From: Rhizopus sp. PT2906
Taxonomy: Eukaryota; Mucoromycota; Mucoromycetes; Mucorales; Rhizopodaceae
Assembly: GCA_025529335.1 (NCBI GenBank)
Contig: JAMYHX010000125.1
Span: 26,834 to 90,833, forward strand
Reading direction: 5' to 3'
Length of the DNA: 64,000 nucleotides
The translations under genes and the position numbers were made by a program. Positions 1 through 12,233 of the stretch are shown here, piece after piece. The notes beneath the pieces are model-generated. The model did no database searches. It was given only the letters and a program-made list of their open reading frames with translations, and was not told where the DNA came from. Position 1 is the first letter of the stretch, and every line of letters starts with the position of its first letter.

Positions 1-49
1 TTGTGAATGTTAGTAGTGTTTTTTTTTTATATGCCCCAAAATGACTTAC

Positions 50-1048
50 AGGATATTATATTCACTCAAATCAGCATGAACTAATTTACATACTTGATAC
101 ATCGTTCTTACGTTCTTGATCAACTGATAATACAATGCAGGATACTTGCTTGTCTCAATGGCTGCATCCTTCAGACGAGGATAGGCCCATCCATGCTTAT
201 CACCCAAGAAATCCATGACGAGGACATGCATACGAAGAAGTAGCGCCTGAGGAGATGGGATCCCTGCTTGCTCCAATCGTCTCAAATTACGCATCTCCTT
301 CTCAGCCCACACCTTGACCATCTTTCGTGGATTTGATTTGGAATAGCCGTGTCTGAATCGAAATTCACCAGTGACATAACGATCACGATCCTTAAAGGTC
401 AAAATCGACGTCTTGTAGACCTTGATGGCCCGATGCTGCCCGTCTTCGGTTACGGCGTGATACACATTGGCTTCTTTACCTGTACTGATACATCCATTGA
501 TTTCGTAAAAGATGCCTCTGTTCAACATCTTGAACAGGATGATACGTGTACGTGGATCAAGCACCTGCTCGACTGTCGCTCGGTCTGCCTTGTCCTTTTG
601 GATTGTCTTGTCACCACTCGCCTTTTTTGAGCTGGCTCGAAGATCTCCTGCAACAGAAGCTGTCAGACGGCTTGGGTTATATTCATCGTCAATGTGAATA
701 CGACTGGCAAGGTGACCCAAGCTTTCGATTTGGCTCTCCAAAAGTTGTTTCTTGTCTTTGATCTGGGGTTGTACGGGTTGTTTCTTTGTGTTGATTGCTG
801 GTGCTGGGGTTGCTGGTTTCTCTACTTTAGGTGTTGTTGTGGCGATCTGTTGACGGAGCTTATTGTATTGTTTGGTAAAGTCTGTCAAACATATGTGTTA
901 GTAACCTTAATCAATGTATGACTTGTATACCTCCTGTGGCATTATCCCACATGTCGTTTTCATTCAACTCATCGTCAAGGTAGTCATCATAGTCATCATA
1001 ATCGTCATATTCTTCTTCTGAATAATAATCCTTTTTCAAATCAGACAT
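50..1048 (-). CDS. RIO1: RIO1-type atypical protein kinase (5' part; 3' end lies beyond the left edge)
   Basis: Atypical serine kinase/ATPase of the RIO1 family, which acts in cytoplasmic maturation of the 40S ribosomal subunit. Exons read on the minus strand are 1048-931 and 881-50; joining them restores an Asp codon across the intron. The N-terminus is very rich in Asp, Tyr and Glu (acidic tail, residues 5-35). The RIO ATP-binding loop STGKEANVYHA and the catalytic loop LVHADLSEYNIL are both present, with the invariant Asp and Asn. The second exon ends inside the Leu codon at a GTAAGT donor. A TACTAAC-like branch site sits about 35 bases further on at the very edge, so the next exon starts just outside. 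The metal-binding IDxxQ segment and C-terminus are therefore missing from view, not lost. Confidence 0.93.
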
Positions 1049-1132
1049 ATTCTTTTATTATTAAAAAAAAAAGACAGTGAAAAATAATGCGAAAGTGTGT
1101 AAGAGAGGACAATGGATAAGCCACATTTACAT

Positions 1133-2593
1133 TTAAAGTGTCCAAGGATTATCAGCAAGACCCTTTGTTAATAATTCGAGCTTTCCATTGTCAGATACGA
1201 CGACGATATCTTCTAATCGAATACCAAACTCATGAGTGACATAGATGCCTGGTCTATGTTACAAGTTAGATATGCTTAATGAATATAAGAGTCAACTTAC
1301 TCAACGCTAAAGGTCATACCAGGGACCAAGACAAGCTTCGTATTGCCCTTGTTCATATAGGGTTCTTCATGCATCTCTAAACCAATACCATGACCTAGGC
1401 GATGAGTGAAGTAAGGGCCGTAGCCTCCCTTTTGTATAACATGACGAGCAGCTAAATCGACCTGAGCAGCGGTCGTATTGCCTGCAATCGTGTGATCAAG
1501 AACACTCTCCTGAGCCTGTTTAACCAAGTACCACGTATCTTCTATTGTCTGATTGAAACCCTTTTTACCGAGAAAGAATGTACGAGTCGTGTCTGACTGA
1601 TAACCTAAGGATAGGATAAGATCAATGGACACTGCTTTTTGTTTTTGTATTTACCATAAAGTTCTCCTCCAGTATCAATCAACACGACACTATCCTTCTT
1701 GACCTTTGTTTCACTCGAGTCACCATGTGGCAAAGCCGCATGCTCGTCAACAAGAGCCAGGACCCAAGTATTTGTCAAGCCAGCTTTCTTGAGGGCGCTT
1801 GTCATCAGCTGCTGAATATCGTACTCGGACATACCCACCTTAACATGTGGACGAACAGCACGTATGGCCATCTCCGTAACCGTATTGGCACATCTGAGAA
1901 TACTCAGTTCAGCAGAAGACTTGATCATGCGAAGTTGCTGGATTCCGATAGGCGCCATATCAGTAGGAAACAGACGACGTAGACCATCATAGATGAATAA
2001 CCGTGTGGCTGGATCGATCAAGACTCTTGTTTCTGATGGTAGCACCGCTCTCAAGCCCTCAAACGGACTCTCATGTTCCTTCCATGACACCAGTGTGGGC
2101 TGAATGTCGTCAGGCAACTTGGCTTCAGCTAGTCGTTTTTGCGCCTTGGTCAATTCAAATTCAGGTGTGATCACGGTCATGTTGATGCCTGTGGGTAAGG
2201 TATTGTCAACAAAAAGGACGACCAAGAAGGGTCGTTCGGACAAGTCCCATTGAATGTTTGTATAATATTGCATAGTTGCGCCTCCTTCCATCACCAAGCA
2301 ATTACTCTTGGCATCCACAAGGGCTTGGTGTAGTCGGCGGTGGCGTGTGGCGTACTCTGCGGCTGGGATAGGTCGAATATGCTGACATTGTTTTTTAAGG
2401 TGTGAAAAGTCAGGCTTGCTGGAAAAAACGCTTTCGATCAGGCTGTAGATAGCACATACAAGAACCTATCCGAATACTTAACTCGTGTCTTTACACATAA
2501 GATGTTATTTACGATAAATAGGATAAATATAAAACAATTTGCCTTTTTTGATCTTTTATTACTCAAAAGTGGCTCTTGTTCTCCTTCAAACAT
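1133..2593 (-). CDS. M24-family Xaa-Pro peptidase with an N-terminal membrane anchor
   Basis: Metallopeptidase of the creatinase/aminopeptidase P/prolidase fold (MEROPS M24), expected to cleave Xaa-Pro bonds. Four exons: 2593-2513, 2465-1655, 1604-1301, 1253-1133; 438 residues. All five metal ligands are visible in order: Asp in LIDTGGEL, Asp in SDTTRTF, His in HRLGHGIG, Glu in SVEPGIY and Glu in IRLEDIV. The first exon encodes a basic segment (SNKRSKK) and the start of a hydrophobic helix (CFIFILFI). The second exon continues it in frame (VLVCAIYSLI). Together they make a single transmembrane segment at about residues 20-37, so a type II membrane protein is predicted. Without the 47-base first intron the anchor is invisible. 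Start chosen because the reading frame and helix join cleanly; substrate preference cannot be read. Confidence 0.88.
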
Positions 2594-2707
2594 TTTGTTT
2601 AAAGAAAAAGGATAAAAGAGGAAAAGGGAAATTTTATTTGAATGACACAAATAATTCAATCTCCATACATGACCATTTTACCTGGCCAACCTATGTTCAC
2701 ACAATTA

Positions 2708-3164
2708 TTATCGAATACTCTCTTTAACTCTCTTATTACCTTGAAATACATCAAAAAGCAACTGCTTGACATATTTATCTTGTAACCCTTCATCTAAATC
2801 ACGAAGTAGAGCTAAGCTAGTAACACCATAGGTTTCACATGCCTTTCTCAATTCAATCAGACAAGACTCTAGTTGATTATAATTTGGCTTGTTGTACGGC
2901 TTAGGTCGCGTGATGAGGTAAAAAATGTACCGCTTTTGATGTTGATGAACAGCGACCTCTCCCACTCTTCTCTTGGGTAACTGAGGCTGACCTATCCTGG
3001 AACGTAACTCTACACATTGACGATAAGAAGGTGATCTTTAGAGATAAAGAATCCATACCTTTGTTCAGTATCTTCATGTCTTCTGTAATACCCAAGACAA
3101 TGCTGTCTGTGGGTTGAATTGAATCAATCAAGTCACCCTGTTTTTCTTCAAAGTCAAAAGTCAT
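2708..3164 (-). CDS. TARG1/OARD1-like macrodomain protein with divergent ligand loops
   Basis: Small single-domain protein, 135 residues, from exons 3164-3059 and 3009-2708. The fold resembles TARG1/OARD1, a macrodomain hydrolase that removes ADP-ribose from acidic residues. Supporting blocks are GDL near residue 10, TDSIVLGITED, GEVAVHQHQKRYIFYLITR, KPNYNQLESCL and GVTSLALLR. Known TARG1 members have a Gly-rich loop after the SED-like motif and a Pro-Arg-Ile-Gly-Cys-Gly loop near the C-terminus. Here these positions read TEDMKILNKE and LLRDLDEGLQ, so the glycine-rich signatures are gone and both segments are shorter. Whether it still binds ADP-ribose is uncertain. It lies head-to-tail with the M24 peptidase and is divergent from RRP6, with 383 bases between the start codons. 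Confidence 0.72.
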
Positions 3165-3547
3165 TTAGAAATAACGAAAAGAAAAGGAAATAAAATAAGG
3201 GGGATGAAGGAATTATTAAGGACAAGGAGAAAGACACACAGTTAGAAGGGAATTCATGCATAGCGTGACGCAAATATAAACACAGTCCAAAGGGGGGCCG
3301 AATTATACAGAAATGTTCAAATTAGACTTTTAACCTACTTGGTCTCTATGATACAAGTACCTATAGTAACAAATGAATAAAATATTGTGTATGTATAAAA
3401 GACTTTTCTTAAAAAGAAGCGAGATAACCATACGCTTTGTCTTTGACAAAACCGTGTTAAACTGCCGATACTTTATAATTTTTTCAAGTCACGTCGTTCT
3501 CTTTTCGTTCTCTGTCCTGTTTCCTTTTTTTTTTCATTGATTAAAAA
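3165..3547. other. divergent intergenic region between the macrodomain gene and RRP6
   Basis: About 380 bases shared as 5' flank by two divergent genes. It holds a G-run near 3291 and a pyrimidine-rich tract (about 3494-3537) directly upstream of the RRP6 start. No open frame or RNA gene was seen. Confidence 0.5.
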
Positions 3548-5457
3548 ATGAAAGAAGACATTCCCGATCCTTCAATTGATTTTAAAGCCTATCAAACATC
3601 ACTCTTTAAATCGCTAGTGTCAGCTACAGCAGCAGTAAATAGTATTCCTGTATCCGATGTTGGTTATTTTAGAACTCTCGATCGTTCATTTGCCAGAGAA
3701 TTAGATCAAGCCACTTCAAATACACTCAGTCTAGCAAATTCATTACTGCAGCATTGTGCTTCAGACGCTGGTATAGAATCACAGACAGATTTTGAAGATG
3801 TAGACGATGTTGTAAGAGGATATGGAAGTGTCATTGACGTATGCGATAATTTATTAGAAAAAGCGGTAAGAGCATAAGCCCATGTGAGGAAGGGAAGGTA
3901 TGAACATCTATTTTTTGATAGGATATTTGCTTGGATCACCTCAAGGGCAAGATCAATATGGATGATGATATATTACAAGCAACACCTGAAGTGGCTCAAA
4001 TTACTCAAGTAAGAGTACAACTGTGTGTCAAGAAATAAGTCTAACATTTTTAAAAGGAAAACACAGGATATAGAATATTGCATGCTAAAAATGTTGTTCG
4101 ACCGCAAACAAAATTCAAGGATCCAGTAGACAATTCAAACAATACACCATTTGAACGCAAGATCAAATACAAGCCTCATGCGCAGGTGCCCTTAGACATG
4201 ACACCTGTATTTGAAAACGGTGTACAGAAATCATTGCCCCACCCTTACAGCTACGAGATCCAGCATATTGAATATCCTGGACGCATGTTTGAGATTAGAG
4301 AACCTGTCATGTATCATGATTTCAACAGTACCTCATTTACCTGGGTTGATACCGAAGAAGGGCTAGAGGCGATGATGAAAGTATTGGATGACGCAGAAGA
4401 GATCGCAATCGATCTGGAACATCACAACTACCGCAGCTACCAAGGCTTCACTTGTCTTATGCAAGTGAGTACACGTGACCAAGATTTCATCATTGACACA
4501 CTCGAAATTCGCGACAAGCTATGGCGACTGAATGAGTACTTTGCGGATCCAAGCATCGTCAAGGTCCTTCATGGTGCCGAATCGGATATCATCTGGTTAC
4601 AGCGTGATTTTGGGCTGTACATTGTCAACCTCTTTGATACCTACTTTGCAACCAAGCTTCTCGAATTTCCTCATCACGGCCTTGCCTATTTGCTCAAAAA
4701 GTACTGCAACTACGACACGGACAAAAAGTACCAGTTGGCTGATTGGCGTATTCGTCCATTACCCCAAGAGATGCTAACCTATGCTCGTTCCGATACGCAC
4801 TTTTTGCTGTACATTTACGATCACCTTCGTAACGAGCTTCTGACTGCCTCAACACATAATGCCAATCTGATGCGCTCTTCCTTGCAACTCTCAAATGAGG
4901 TCGCGCTTCAAAAGTACGATAAAGAAGTCTATGATGCTGCAGAGGGTAAAGGATCCTATGGATGGAAGTACATGTTGAGCAAATGGAAGTATCCGATGAA
5001 CTCACAACAACTCGCTGTTTTCAAGGCTTTACACCACTGGCGTGATCAAACGGCTCGAGACGAAGATGAATCAATACGTTTCGTGCTACCCAATCATATG
5101 CTCTTTGCCTTGGTCGAACGAATGCCCACAGACACAAGCGGCGTCATTGGCGCCTGTAATCCTTGTCCTCCACTAGTCCGAATGAACTCCCAGGCTATTG
5201 CGACTACGATTCAAAAGGCCAAAATGGATGCTCTTCTTGCCCCGCCTCCCAAAGAAAAGGAAACCAAAGTTCAAACCAAGGTGACAGCACCTGGCACGGT
5301 CCAAGTGAGCTTACAATCCCCTGCCGTTCAAAAACGAAAGCCGGTGCGTGAAGTGGATCCTTCTGCTTTTGACTTGAAGTTGGCGAAAAAGATTAGGTTG
5401 GAAACTTGTTCCCAGTTGGAAAAACAAACATCTGCCTTATTTGAATCGTTCTTGTAA
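3548..5457 (+). CDS. RRP6: exosome 3'-5' exoribonuclease Rrp6/EXOSC10
   Basis: Nuclear exosome-associated DEDD-Y exoribonuclease that trims rRNA, snoRNA and other RNA 3' ends. Exons 3548-3865, 3922-4008 and 4057-5457 give 601 residues, shorter than the yeast protein. The N-terminal part (about 1-100) fits the PMC2NT domain that binds the Rrp47-type cofactor. The exonuclease motifs are intact: Asp and Glu in AIDLEHHNYRSYQG (Exo I), Asp in HGAESDIIWLQRDFG (Exo II), and Tyr/Asp in TYARSDTHFLLYIYD (Exo III, the Y subtype). An HRDC-like helical segment follows (about 390-465). The C-terminus is Lys-rich and low in complexity. The start is the first ATG after a T-rich leader, and all intron phases are consistent. 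Confidence 0.95.
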
Positions 5458-5928
5458 CACGCCCCCACACATTTTATTTGAGAATCTTGACTTATTCCTG
5501 TCGTCCCGTCATTTACCAATGCGTCATGTACGGATAATTTCCCTTGATATGGAAATTTTTTTTAAAATAAAAAAAAAAAAAAGATCTGAAATTTTTTATC
5601 TACAGATAATAATGACGAAAAAAAGGAGTATTATTGCTATGACAACAATAAGAACAAAAAGTAAAACAAAAAGATTGCTTTGTGTGATGGTTCTATCTAC
5701 CCCGCATTTTATATTATGAAAGAGAACATAATAAAGATGGGATGATTAATAAAGTTACACCGGAAAAACCTAATCTCTTTTTTGTGTATGCAGGAAAGAT
5801 CCAATAAAGACAAAAAAGTGAACAAGTGTGAGGAGAAGTGGAGCGTGGGTATGATTTCTGCAACAAAAAAAATATAAAAGGGAGAGAGTGCACTTGTGCT
5901 CTTTTTCTTTTTGTTTTTATTTTATAAA
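5458..5928. other. intergenic spacer, RRP6 3' flank and transporter promoter
   Basis: AT-rich, with a poly(A) run near 5569-5583 and a GA-rich stretch near 5827-5850. No supported gene. The transporter TATA-like element lies at its right end. Confidence 0.5.
5873..5880 (+). promoter_or_regulatory. TATA-like element of the carboxylate transporter gene
   Basis: TATAAAAG, 49 bases upstream of the transporter start codon and followed by a GA then CT-rich leader. The match to a TATA box is direct; function is inferred from position. Confidence 0.5.
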
Positions 5929-7967
5929 ATGTCAAACAAGGAATCAAAACCACAGGTGGAGCAAGTGGAGAACATCCCTTCAGATCAAAGACAAGATGAC
6001 AACTTTAGCGAGAAAGAATATAATGAAATTCACGCTGACAAAAGAAATATCTTTTCTCGTATTAAAGATTCGATCTATACAAAGCCTGAAAAGACACAGA
6101 ATGCGTGGCATTTACTAACAAACTTGAATAATACTCAAAGAATTACATTTGCAGCAGGTAATAACTTTTATTTTAAAAATACAGTGTTATAACACGCAAT
6201 ATAGCATTCTTTGGTTGGACATTAGATGCATTCGATTTCTTTTCTGTCTCTTTATCTGCAACACGGATAGGTAATGCTCAAAAAAGAAATAAAAAGGAGT
6301 ATTTTTTCATCATTAATGCTAGCTGAAACATACGGTGTTCAACCCTCTGATGTCACAAGTAAGTCAATTAAGGTAATGATTTAATGTTTTCCCTTGACTA
6401 ACACATAACATTTTTTTATAGGTGCAATTACTACTACTTTGGTAATATATGGAAAAATGACCTATTTTTATAAACATCTCATGATTTGTCTCACTACTAC
6501 ATAGATGCTACGGCCAATCGGTGCACTGATTTTTGGGTAAGCAACAAAGAAAGCGGTGATACTTTATTGCATGCTTATATTCATTATTCTCTAGTGCACT
6601 GGCTGATAAGTTTGGACGACGATGGCCCCTGATGATCGACATCGTCTTGTTTTCGATTATCAATATGGCAAGTGGCTTTGCTCCGAACTTACAAACTTTC
6701 ATTGGTCTTCGTGCTGTCTTTGGTATCGCCATGGGTGGCGAATGGGTAAGACGCACAGGATTCTTGGTCGCATGTATTCTGATTTATTCCTCTTTAGGGA
6801 CTTGGTGCTAGTTTGGCACTTGAAACACTTCCTGTTGAGGCACGTGGTTTATTCTCTGGTATCTATCAGCAAGGTTATGCTTGCGGCTACTTGCTTGCTA
6901 CCTTGGTTAACTATGCCGTCACTCAGACAAACTCGACCTGGCGTATCCTCTTTTGGGTAGGTGCAGGGTTTGCTATACTGGCTGTTATCATTCGTATTTG
7001 GGTACCAGAATCAGAAACATTTGTGCGTCAAGTACATGCTCGCAAGATCCTGGGTCGATCTATCTGGAAAGAACTCAAGACGGCCATTCGGTTACATTGG
7101 TTACGCATGATCTACATGGTCATCTTGATGGCTTTTATGAACTTCTTCTCGCACGGCTCACAAGATCTCTACCCCACTTTCCTTCTCTCCCAGCTTGGAT
7201 ATACATCTACTGAACAAACTGTGACAGGTGTTATCATGAATGTTGGTGCGATCGTAGGCGGTACGATCTTTGGATATTTTTCAAATTACTTTGGCCGTCG
7301 ATTTATCCTTTGCTTTTGTGCTGTTTGCGCAGGCGCATTTATTCCTCTCTGGGTGTATGCACCCAATATTCACTCCTTACAGTTTGGCGCATTCATCATG
7401 CAATTCTTTGTTCAAGGCGCATGGGGTACGAGCACTATAGTTAAGGTTGATCGAAACGTTATATCTTACATAATTTTAGGTGTCATTCCCGCACATATTA
7501 ATGAACTTTCCCCAGACGCTTTCCGAGGACTGATGCCGGGATTAGCTTATCAGTTGGGTAATTTGGTATGTTCCCACATGTGTATATTTCTTGGCAACTT
7601 ATCTTTTTGTGTATAGATTAGTGCAGCATCAAGTCAGATCGAGGCTACAATTGGTGAAAAATATCCTCTTCGTAATTCAGATGGTACGTTTAAATTGAAT
7701 TCTAAGGGACAGCATATTGCAGACTATGGCAAGACTCAAGCCATATTCATGGGTTGTGTCTGTGGATGCCTTTTTATAACTGGTAAAAAAAAAAAAGAAG
7801 GATATACAGCAGCGTGTCTTATTTTATGTGTAGCTATCGTTGGTAAAGAAGAACGAAACAAGGACTTTAATCAGAATTTGACACAAGATAAGCAAAGTAA
7901 TCATATTGGACCTGATGAAATCAAGGCTCATGAAGTAGAGCAGGGCTTATCTTCTTCACATTTGTAA
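5929..7967 (+). CDS. JEN1-like MFS monocarboxylate/H+ symporter
   Basis: Plasma-membrane major-facilitator transporter of the sialate:H+ symporter/JEN1 group, which takes up lactate, pyruvate or related acids. Ten exons (5929-6157, 6205-6270, 6323-6358, 6422-6441, 6505-6536, 6595-6745, 6798-7425, 7480-7565, 7617-7782, 7834-7967) give 515 residues with consistent phases. Seen: a hydrophilic N-tail ending KTQNAWHLL; FFGWTLDAFDFFSVSL in the first helix; the MFS loop signature GALADKFGRRWPLM; GGEWGLGASLALE in helix 4-5; ISAASSQIEA near the C-terminal helices; and a charged cytosolic tail. Exon 4 is only 20 bases long. The substrate cannot be fixed from sequence. The first exons are small and hydrophobic, so their assignment rests on homology-guided joining. 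Confidence 0.87.
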
Positions 7968-10109
7968 ATATAAACTTTTTTTTTTTACCTTTGTTGGTAA
8001 GTGCTTTGTGGTACATTTGTTGCATTCACACATTAAAGTCCGTTCAACGCCTTTCTTTTCCTGTTTAATCACCAAACGTGGGTTGCCATGCGCGCTTGTG
8101 TGCCATGAAAGCAGGGTGTTACATGTTAAATAATTAGTTGCATATACTAAACTGAGTACTGATTTGTTGATTGTCATGAAACAAAAGAGCTGCGTGAAGT
8201 GTATAGTACGCTTGTGAGGAGCAGTTGAGATTAAGATGGAGGTAGCCTCACTATCCTGCAGATCTTCAACTGCAGTAAATAGAGAACAATACCATCTGAT
8301 AAAGGTCCAATAAGACTGCGATAAAGATTAAAATACCGACTTGGTGGCTGCTGATACTCTCTTCACAATCAGTAGTGTACGTCTTGAATGAATCAAGAGC
8401 ATCAACAACACAACAGAGAATACCTTTATGTTACCTATGATTCAAGCTAATATACACCAAAATTTTCAAAGTTGAAGCTTTGCATTCATTCAATAAAACA
8501 GCTGCTGTATCTGCGTAAAGAACGCATAAACCTCATACATTAACACATTGCTGCCAAACAAAAATAGCTCTTCTCAATGTCTAGCATTTTTTAGAAAGAA
8601 AAACTTTATACAGCAAATTATCGCTTGATGTATATTTAAGCGCAACGAATACCCATAGTGGGGGCAACAATAGCGCTTTTCTTAACCAAAGCAATATACA
8701 GTTTAATTCATGCAACACTTTGGAGTTCAATGTTAGCGCGCCTTCCTTGGTATCGCTTTCTGTGTAAAAACTTTCAACAGAGATAATAATTATGCTTAGG
8801 AAACTATTGTTGAAGTCACAGCTTTTACGCAGACATTGACGACGAAAAGATTGTGTTGATTTATCACCTTCTCACCGATTTATCATAAATTGTCCTTATT
8901 CCTTTTCTTGGCAAAAAGAAAAACTGGATATGTTGTCTGAACGCAGATTCTATATTGTCTAATGTCTACCCCCACAAGTTTACTAATTGGATCAAGTAAC
9001 CTGGGTAACTGCTTTTTAAATATAAGCTATTCAAGCATACCTTAATCAGGAGAAAAAGCACATTACAGACATGAAACCTTCATATTAAATTAAATTTACA
9101 AAAATGGTAATTCTGCAGATCAATTTTCTCCCTTTTCTTTATGTATTTTTATACTCTAATTACATTTATTAAACATGATCATTGGATATGAACAAGGATA
9201 CGATTACGAGATCATATAATCATAATATGTACTCTTGAATAAACTGTCCTTTTCAAACAAAATAGCCATTCTTAGAGTTCGCTTTCCGCCCATCATTTTA
9301 AAATCCGTCAATTGGCGTTGCGCGCATTGTATTACCCACTTTGACAAATGCAGGAGAGTTACCCATGAATAGTGTCGTTTGTACAACTTGATTCAATGAT
9401 ATAAAAAGACCAACACTTTTGAAAACAGGCCTTGATTTTACAGTTCCTCTTTAAATATATAAAATTACGACAGTAGCTCAGCTCATTTATGAGCATTTGG
9501 TTACCTGGACAACAGCAGAACTACCATCGTAACCGCTCTCCCTGGTGACCAATACGCACGGAGCAATGTTGGAGGAATACCGGTGTTTTAAATGGTGTTG
9601 AATTAGAAACCAAAGATGTTCATAGACCATAGGGGTTAGGTTAGGCGAGAGGCAAACGGTAACACTGAGATTGTCATTGGCTTTGTTTCAATGTCTTCTC
9701 CTTGATTGCCTGGAAAAAGACATTTCTTTTCTTTTTTCATTTTTTTTCTCTTTTTCCCTTCTTCTTTTCTCTCTCCCTTTGTCTCGTGCGTGTGTATATC
9801 TCTGTTCTAACCTGTGAGTTTCTGTGTATATGCCTATATATTGTGTGTTTACGTGTATTCTCTAAAATTCGCTCACATTTATTTAGAATCCCGTGCCTGA
9901 AATTATATACATACAACACTTCGTTTATATTTTTTTATACTCACTTTTCTTTGTTCATTACTGTTCAATTTGAAATTTCAACATTTTAATACATTTACCA
10001 AAGCCGCCTAAAGTAGAAATTAAACAGTCTAAAAGCTAATTAAGCAAAACAAATACCTTGTCATTTTTCAGCATCAGTAACTATATACTCTTCATCGTAA
10101 ATACATTCA
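7968..10109. other. 2.1-kb intergenic region
   Basis: AT-rich sequence without a convincing gene. Short open frames at 7956-8177 and 9204-9386 (minus) and 9702-9989 (plus) have no domain or splice continuity. A pyrimidine-rich tract fills 9710-9800. The last few hundred bases probably hold the promoter and 5' UTR of the FAR1-domain gene. Confidence 0.45.
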
Positions 10110-12233
10110 ATGTCAAACTCTAAGCGACATACAGATTCAAGCAGCAGTCCTATTCAAAATCACAGTCCAGATCAACCTTACTATTCAGTAAATATTTTTA
10201 ATATTTACGCAACTCAGAATAACAATATTCCTCTCTTTTTCTCTTTTTGTTTAAACAGTTGGACTTATTTTATGCAGAATTACTGTCAAAACAATTTAAA
10301 TCAAGTGTGGAAGCCATTGCCTACTGCCGAGAGCTTTGTTCCAATTATGGTTTTACTGTCAAACAGGAACAAAGCACACACAAGGTAAATATTTATGCAA
10401 GGGAGGTATTGATTTTACTAATCTTTTTTATAAAAAGAACATTTACGTTTACTGCTCTCGTGAAGGCTTACCAGACTCACATCGTAACCCCAAGTCAAAT
10501 CCACAACGCAATCGTCCCAGTCAACGATGCGAGTGTCGCTGGCGTATTGTCCTTTACGAAAATAACCAGATGATATGGGAGTTTCGTAAATCTCAAAATG
10601 CGGATGCATTTATTCACAATCACCCGCTGATGAAGCCAGAAGAGATCAAGAAAGAGTGGCCGAGAGAAGTATCAGAAATGATCTTTGCACTTGCACGTCA
10701 GCGGCTACCTACACACGAAATTCGACAACAGGTGCGCGAACAATATCCAAACATTAGTTGGGACGATAGACGGTTCTATAACCGGTTATCAGAGGAACGA
10801 CAAAAGATGAAGCAGAGGGATGCAGCAATGCGTACGTCGCGTTTAGTGAATCTGAGCGCACAGTTGTGTATGCTGAATGCAGGCAGTGAAGATTTATCAC
10901 ATTATATCGAAAGCAAGCTGACCGCGTTGTTGGAAGAAACGTGTCGTTTTGCCAACTTGAATCCAGACGAACTACATTTGCCATTGCCGTTTCCACCCGA
11001 CGACCAGCAAAAGCAGGATACACATAGCTGCAGTATCAGCAGTGATAGCAACGAAGATGCAACTGTTAAAAAGGAAAAGGAAGTAAGTGTGGCTATTGAA
11101 AATTCTATTGACAGCATTGTGAACTATTGCACATACATAGTCCAATGAACCTATTTTGAAGAGATCAAGCATAAGTTCAAAAAAATCATTCGAATCTTTA
11201 CCCAAAGGATACCTTGCTGTCACCATACCTCAGCATACATTTCACATCAAGATGTATAGCCAAAATTCCACGGGTGATATCAGGCGTGCTATTTTTGAAA
11301 ACAAGCCGTTGAACAGAAGGCGATCAAGGTTTACTTCTGAAGAGGAGGAACTGATGGATTTAGATTCTCCTGCAAGAAAGCTGTCCAGAAACCTTGCTGC
11401 CATAGGTGATGATGAAATAGACAGCACCTTGTCCTCGCCTTCTTCACCTTCAGGTTCACAACAGAACCTTGTCTTTCCTTCTACTCACCAGTATCATCAC
11501 CACCATCAGCAAAAAGAATACAATAGTAATAATAACGATAGTAATAATTTATTTTTCAATAGTCCAATGTCTACTACTCATACAACTGTTTCCACCTCCA
11601 CCACCACAACAACAGCAAGTACAAATACTGCACCTGCTATCCATGCCATCAATAATAGTATAACCGCTAATGCTCCAATAATGTATCATGCTATTCAGGA
11701 TCCAATCTATGACCCTTCTTTTATGCAATCCGATCTTGGAAGCATTGTTCAACAGCAGCAACAGCAACCTCATTCTAGGTTAATGCAAAGACCTCATTCG
11801 ATGACGTTTCCTATGAGGCCACCAGCGTTTGTTAGGATACCATCTGATGCTATGATTCGACCCAACACCAACCATCCTGCGGCTGCCACTCCTCCTCCTA
11901 CTACCACTGCCACTGCCACTACAACTGCTGCCACCACGACTGTCGCTGCTACCAACACATTACCCTACTACCCAAACATGCCGCTTGATGGAAGTAAGTT
12001 TATCGCCATGACACACACACGTACACACACACTGATGCTCTATATCTATAGACAAAAGATCGTTTTACCCTTCCAATAATAGACAAATGATGATGACCTT
12101 TCCACAAGATACGACAATGATGATGAATCAGCAAGATAACAATCTATCCATTGACCAGTTGATTCAAATGGAACGAAATAGACAGCAATTCATACAACAA
12201 CAGCAGTATCGTAGATCGAGTGGTCCTCATTAA
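10110..12233 (+). CDS. FAR1/WRKY-GCM1-type zinc-finger transcription factor
   Basis: Probable DNA-binding protein with a FAR1-type zinc finger (WRKY-GCM1 superfamily), a domain shared with Mutator-like transposases. Exons 10110-10187, 10259-10384, 10438-11082, 11141-11993 and 12052-12233 give 627 residues. The domain begins near residue 27 (LDLFYAELLSKQF, then SVEAIAYCRELC). The zinc ligands are Cys in YVYCSREG, Cys in RCECRW, and His pair in FIHNHPLM. A helical segment follows (REVSEMIFALARQRL and on). The C-terminal half is low complexity: Ser/Asp, His, Thr, Gln and Pro-rich, with polyQ. No transposase catalytic domain or SWIM finger follows, so this looks like a domesticated regulator rather than an element. 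Targets are unknown. Confidence 0.8.

Noticed and set aside
2438..2659. Separate small gene with a hydrophobic segment
   Set aside because: Its first 27 codons are the first exon of the M24 peptidase; the rest is intron read-through.
7956..8177. 73-residue minus-strand open frame
   Set aside because: Overlaps the transporter end and has no domain or splice continuity.
9481..9545. tRNA-like GTAGCTCAG stretch
   Set aside because: No acceptor stem, anticodon arm or B-box follows, so no cloverleaf can be drawn.
9630..9650. Telomere-like GGGTTAGGTTAGGC
   Set aside because: Only two imperfect units in the middle of the window; no array.
9702..9989. Phe/Ser-rich 95-residue frame
   Set aside because: It is the translation of a pyrimidine-rich leader.
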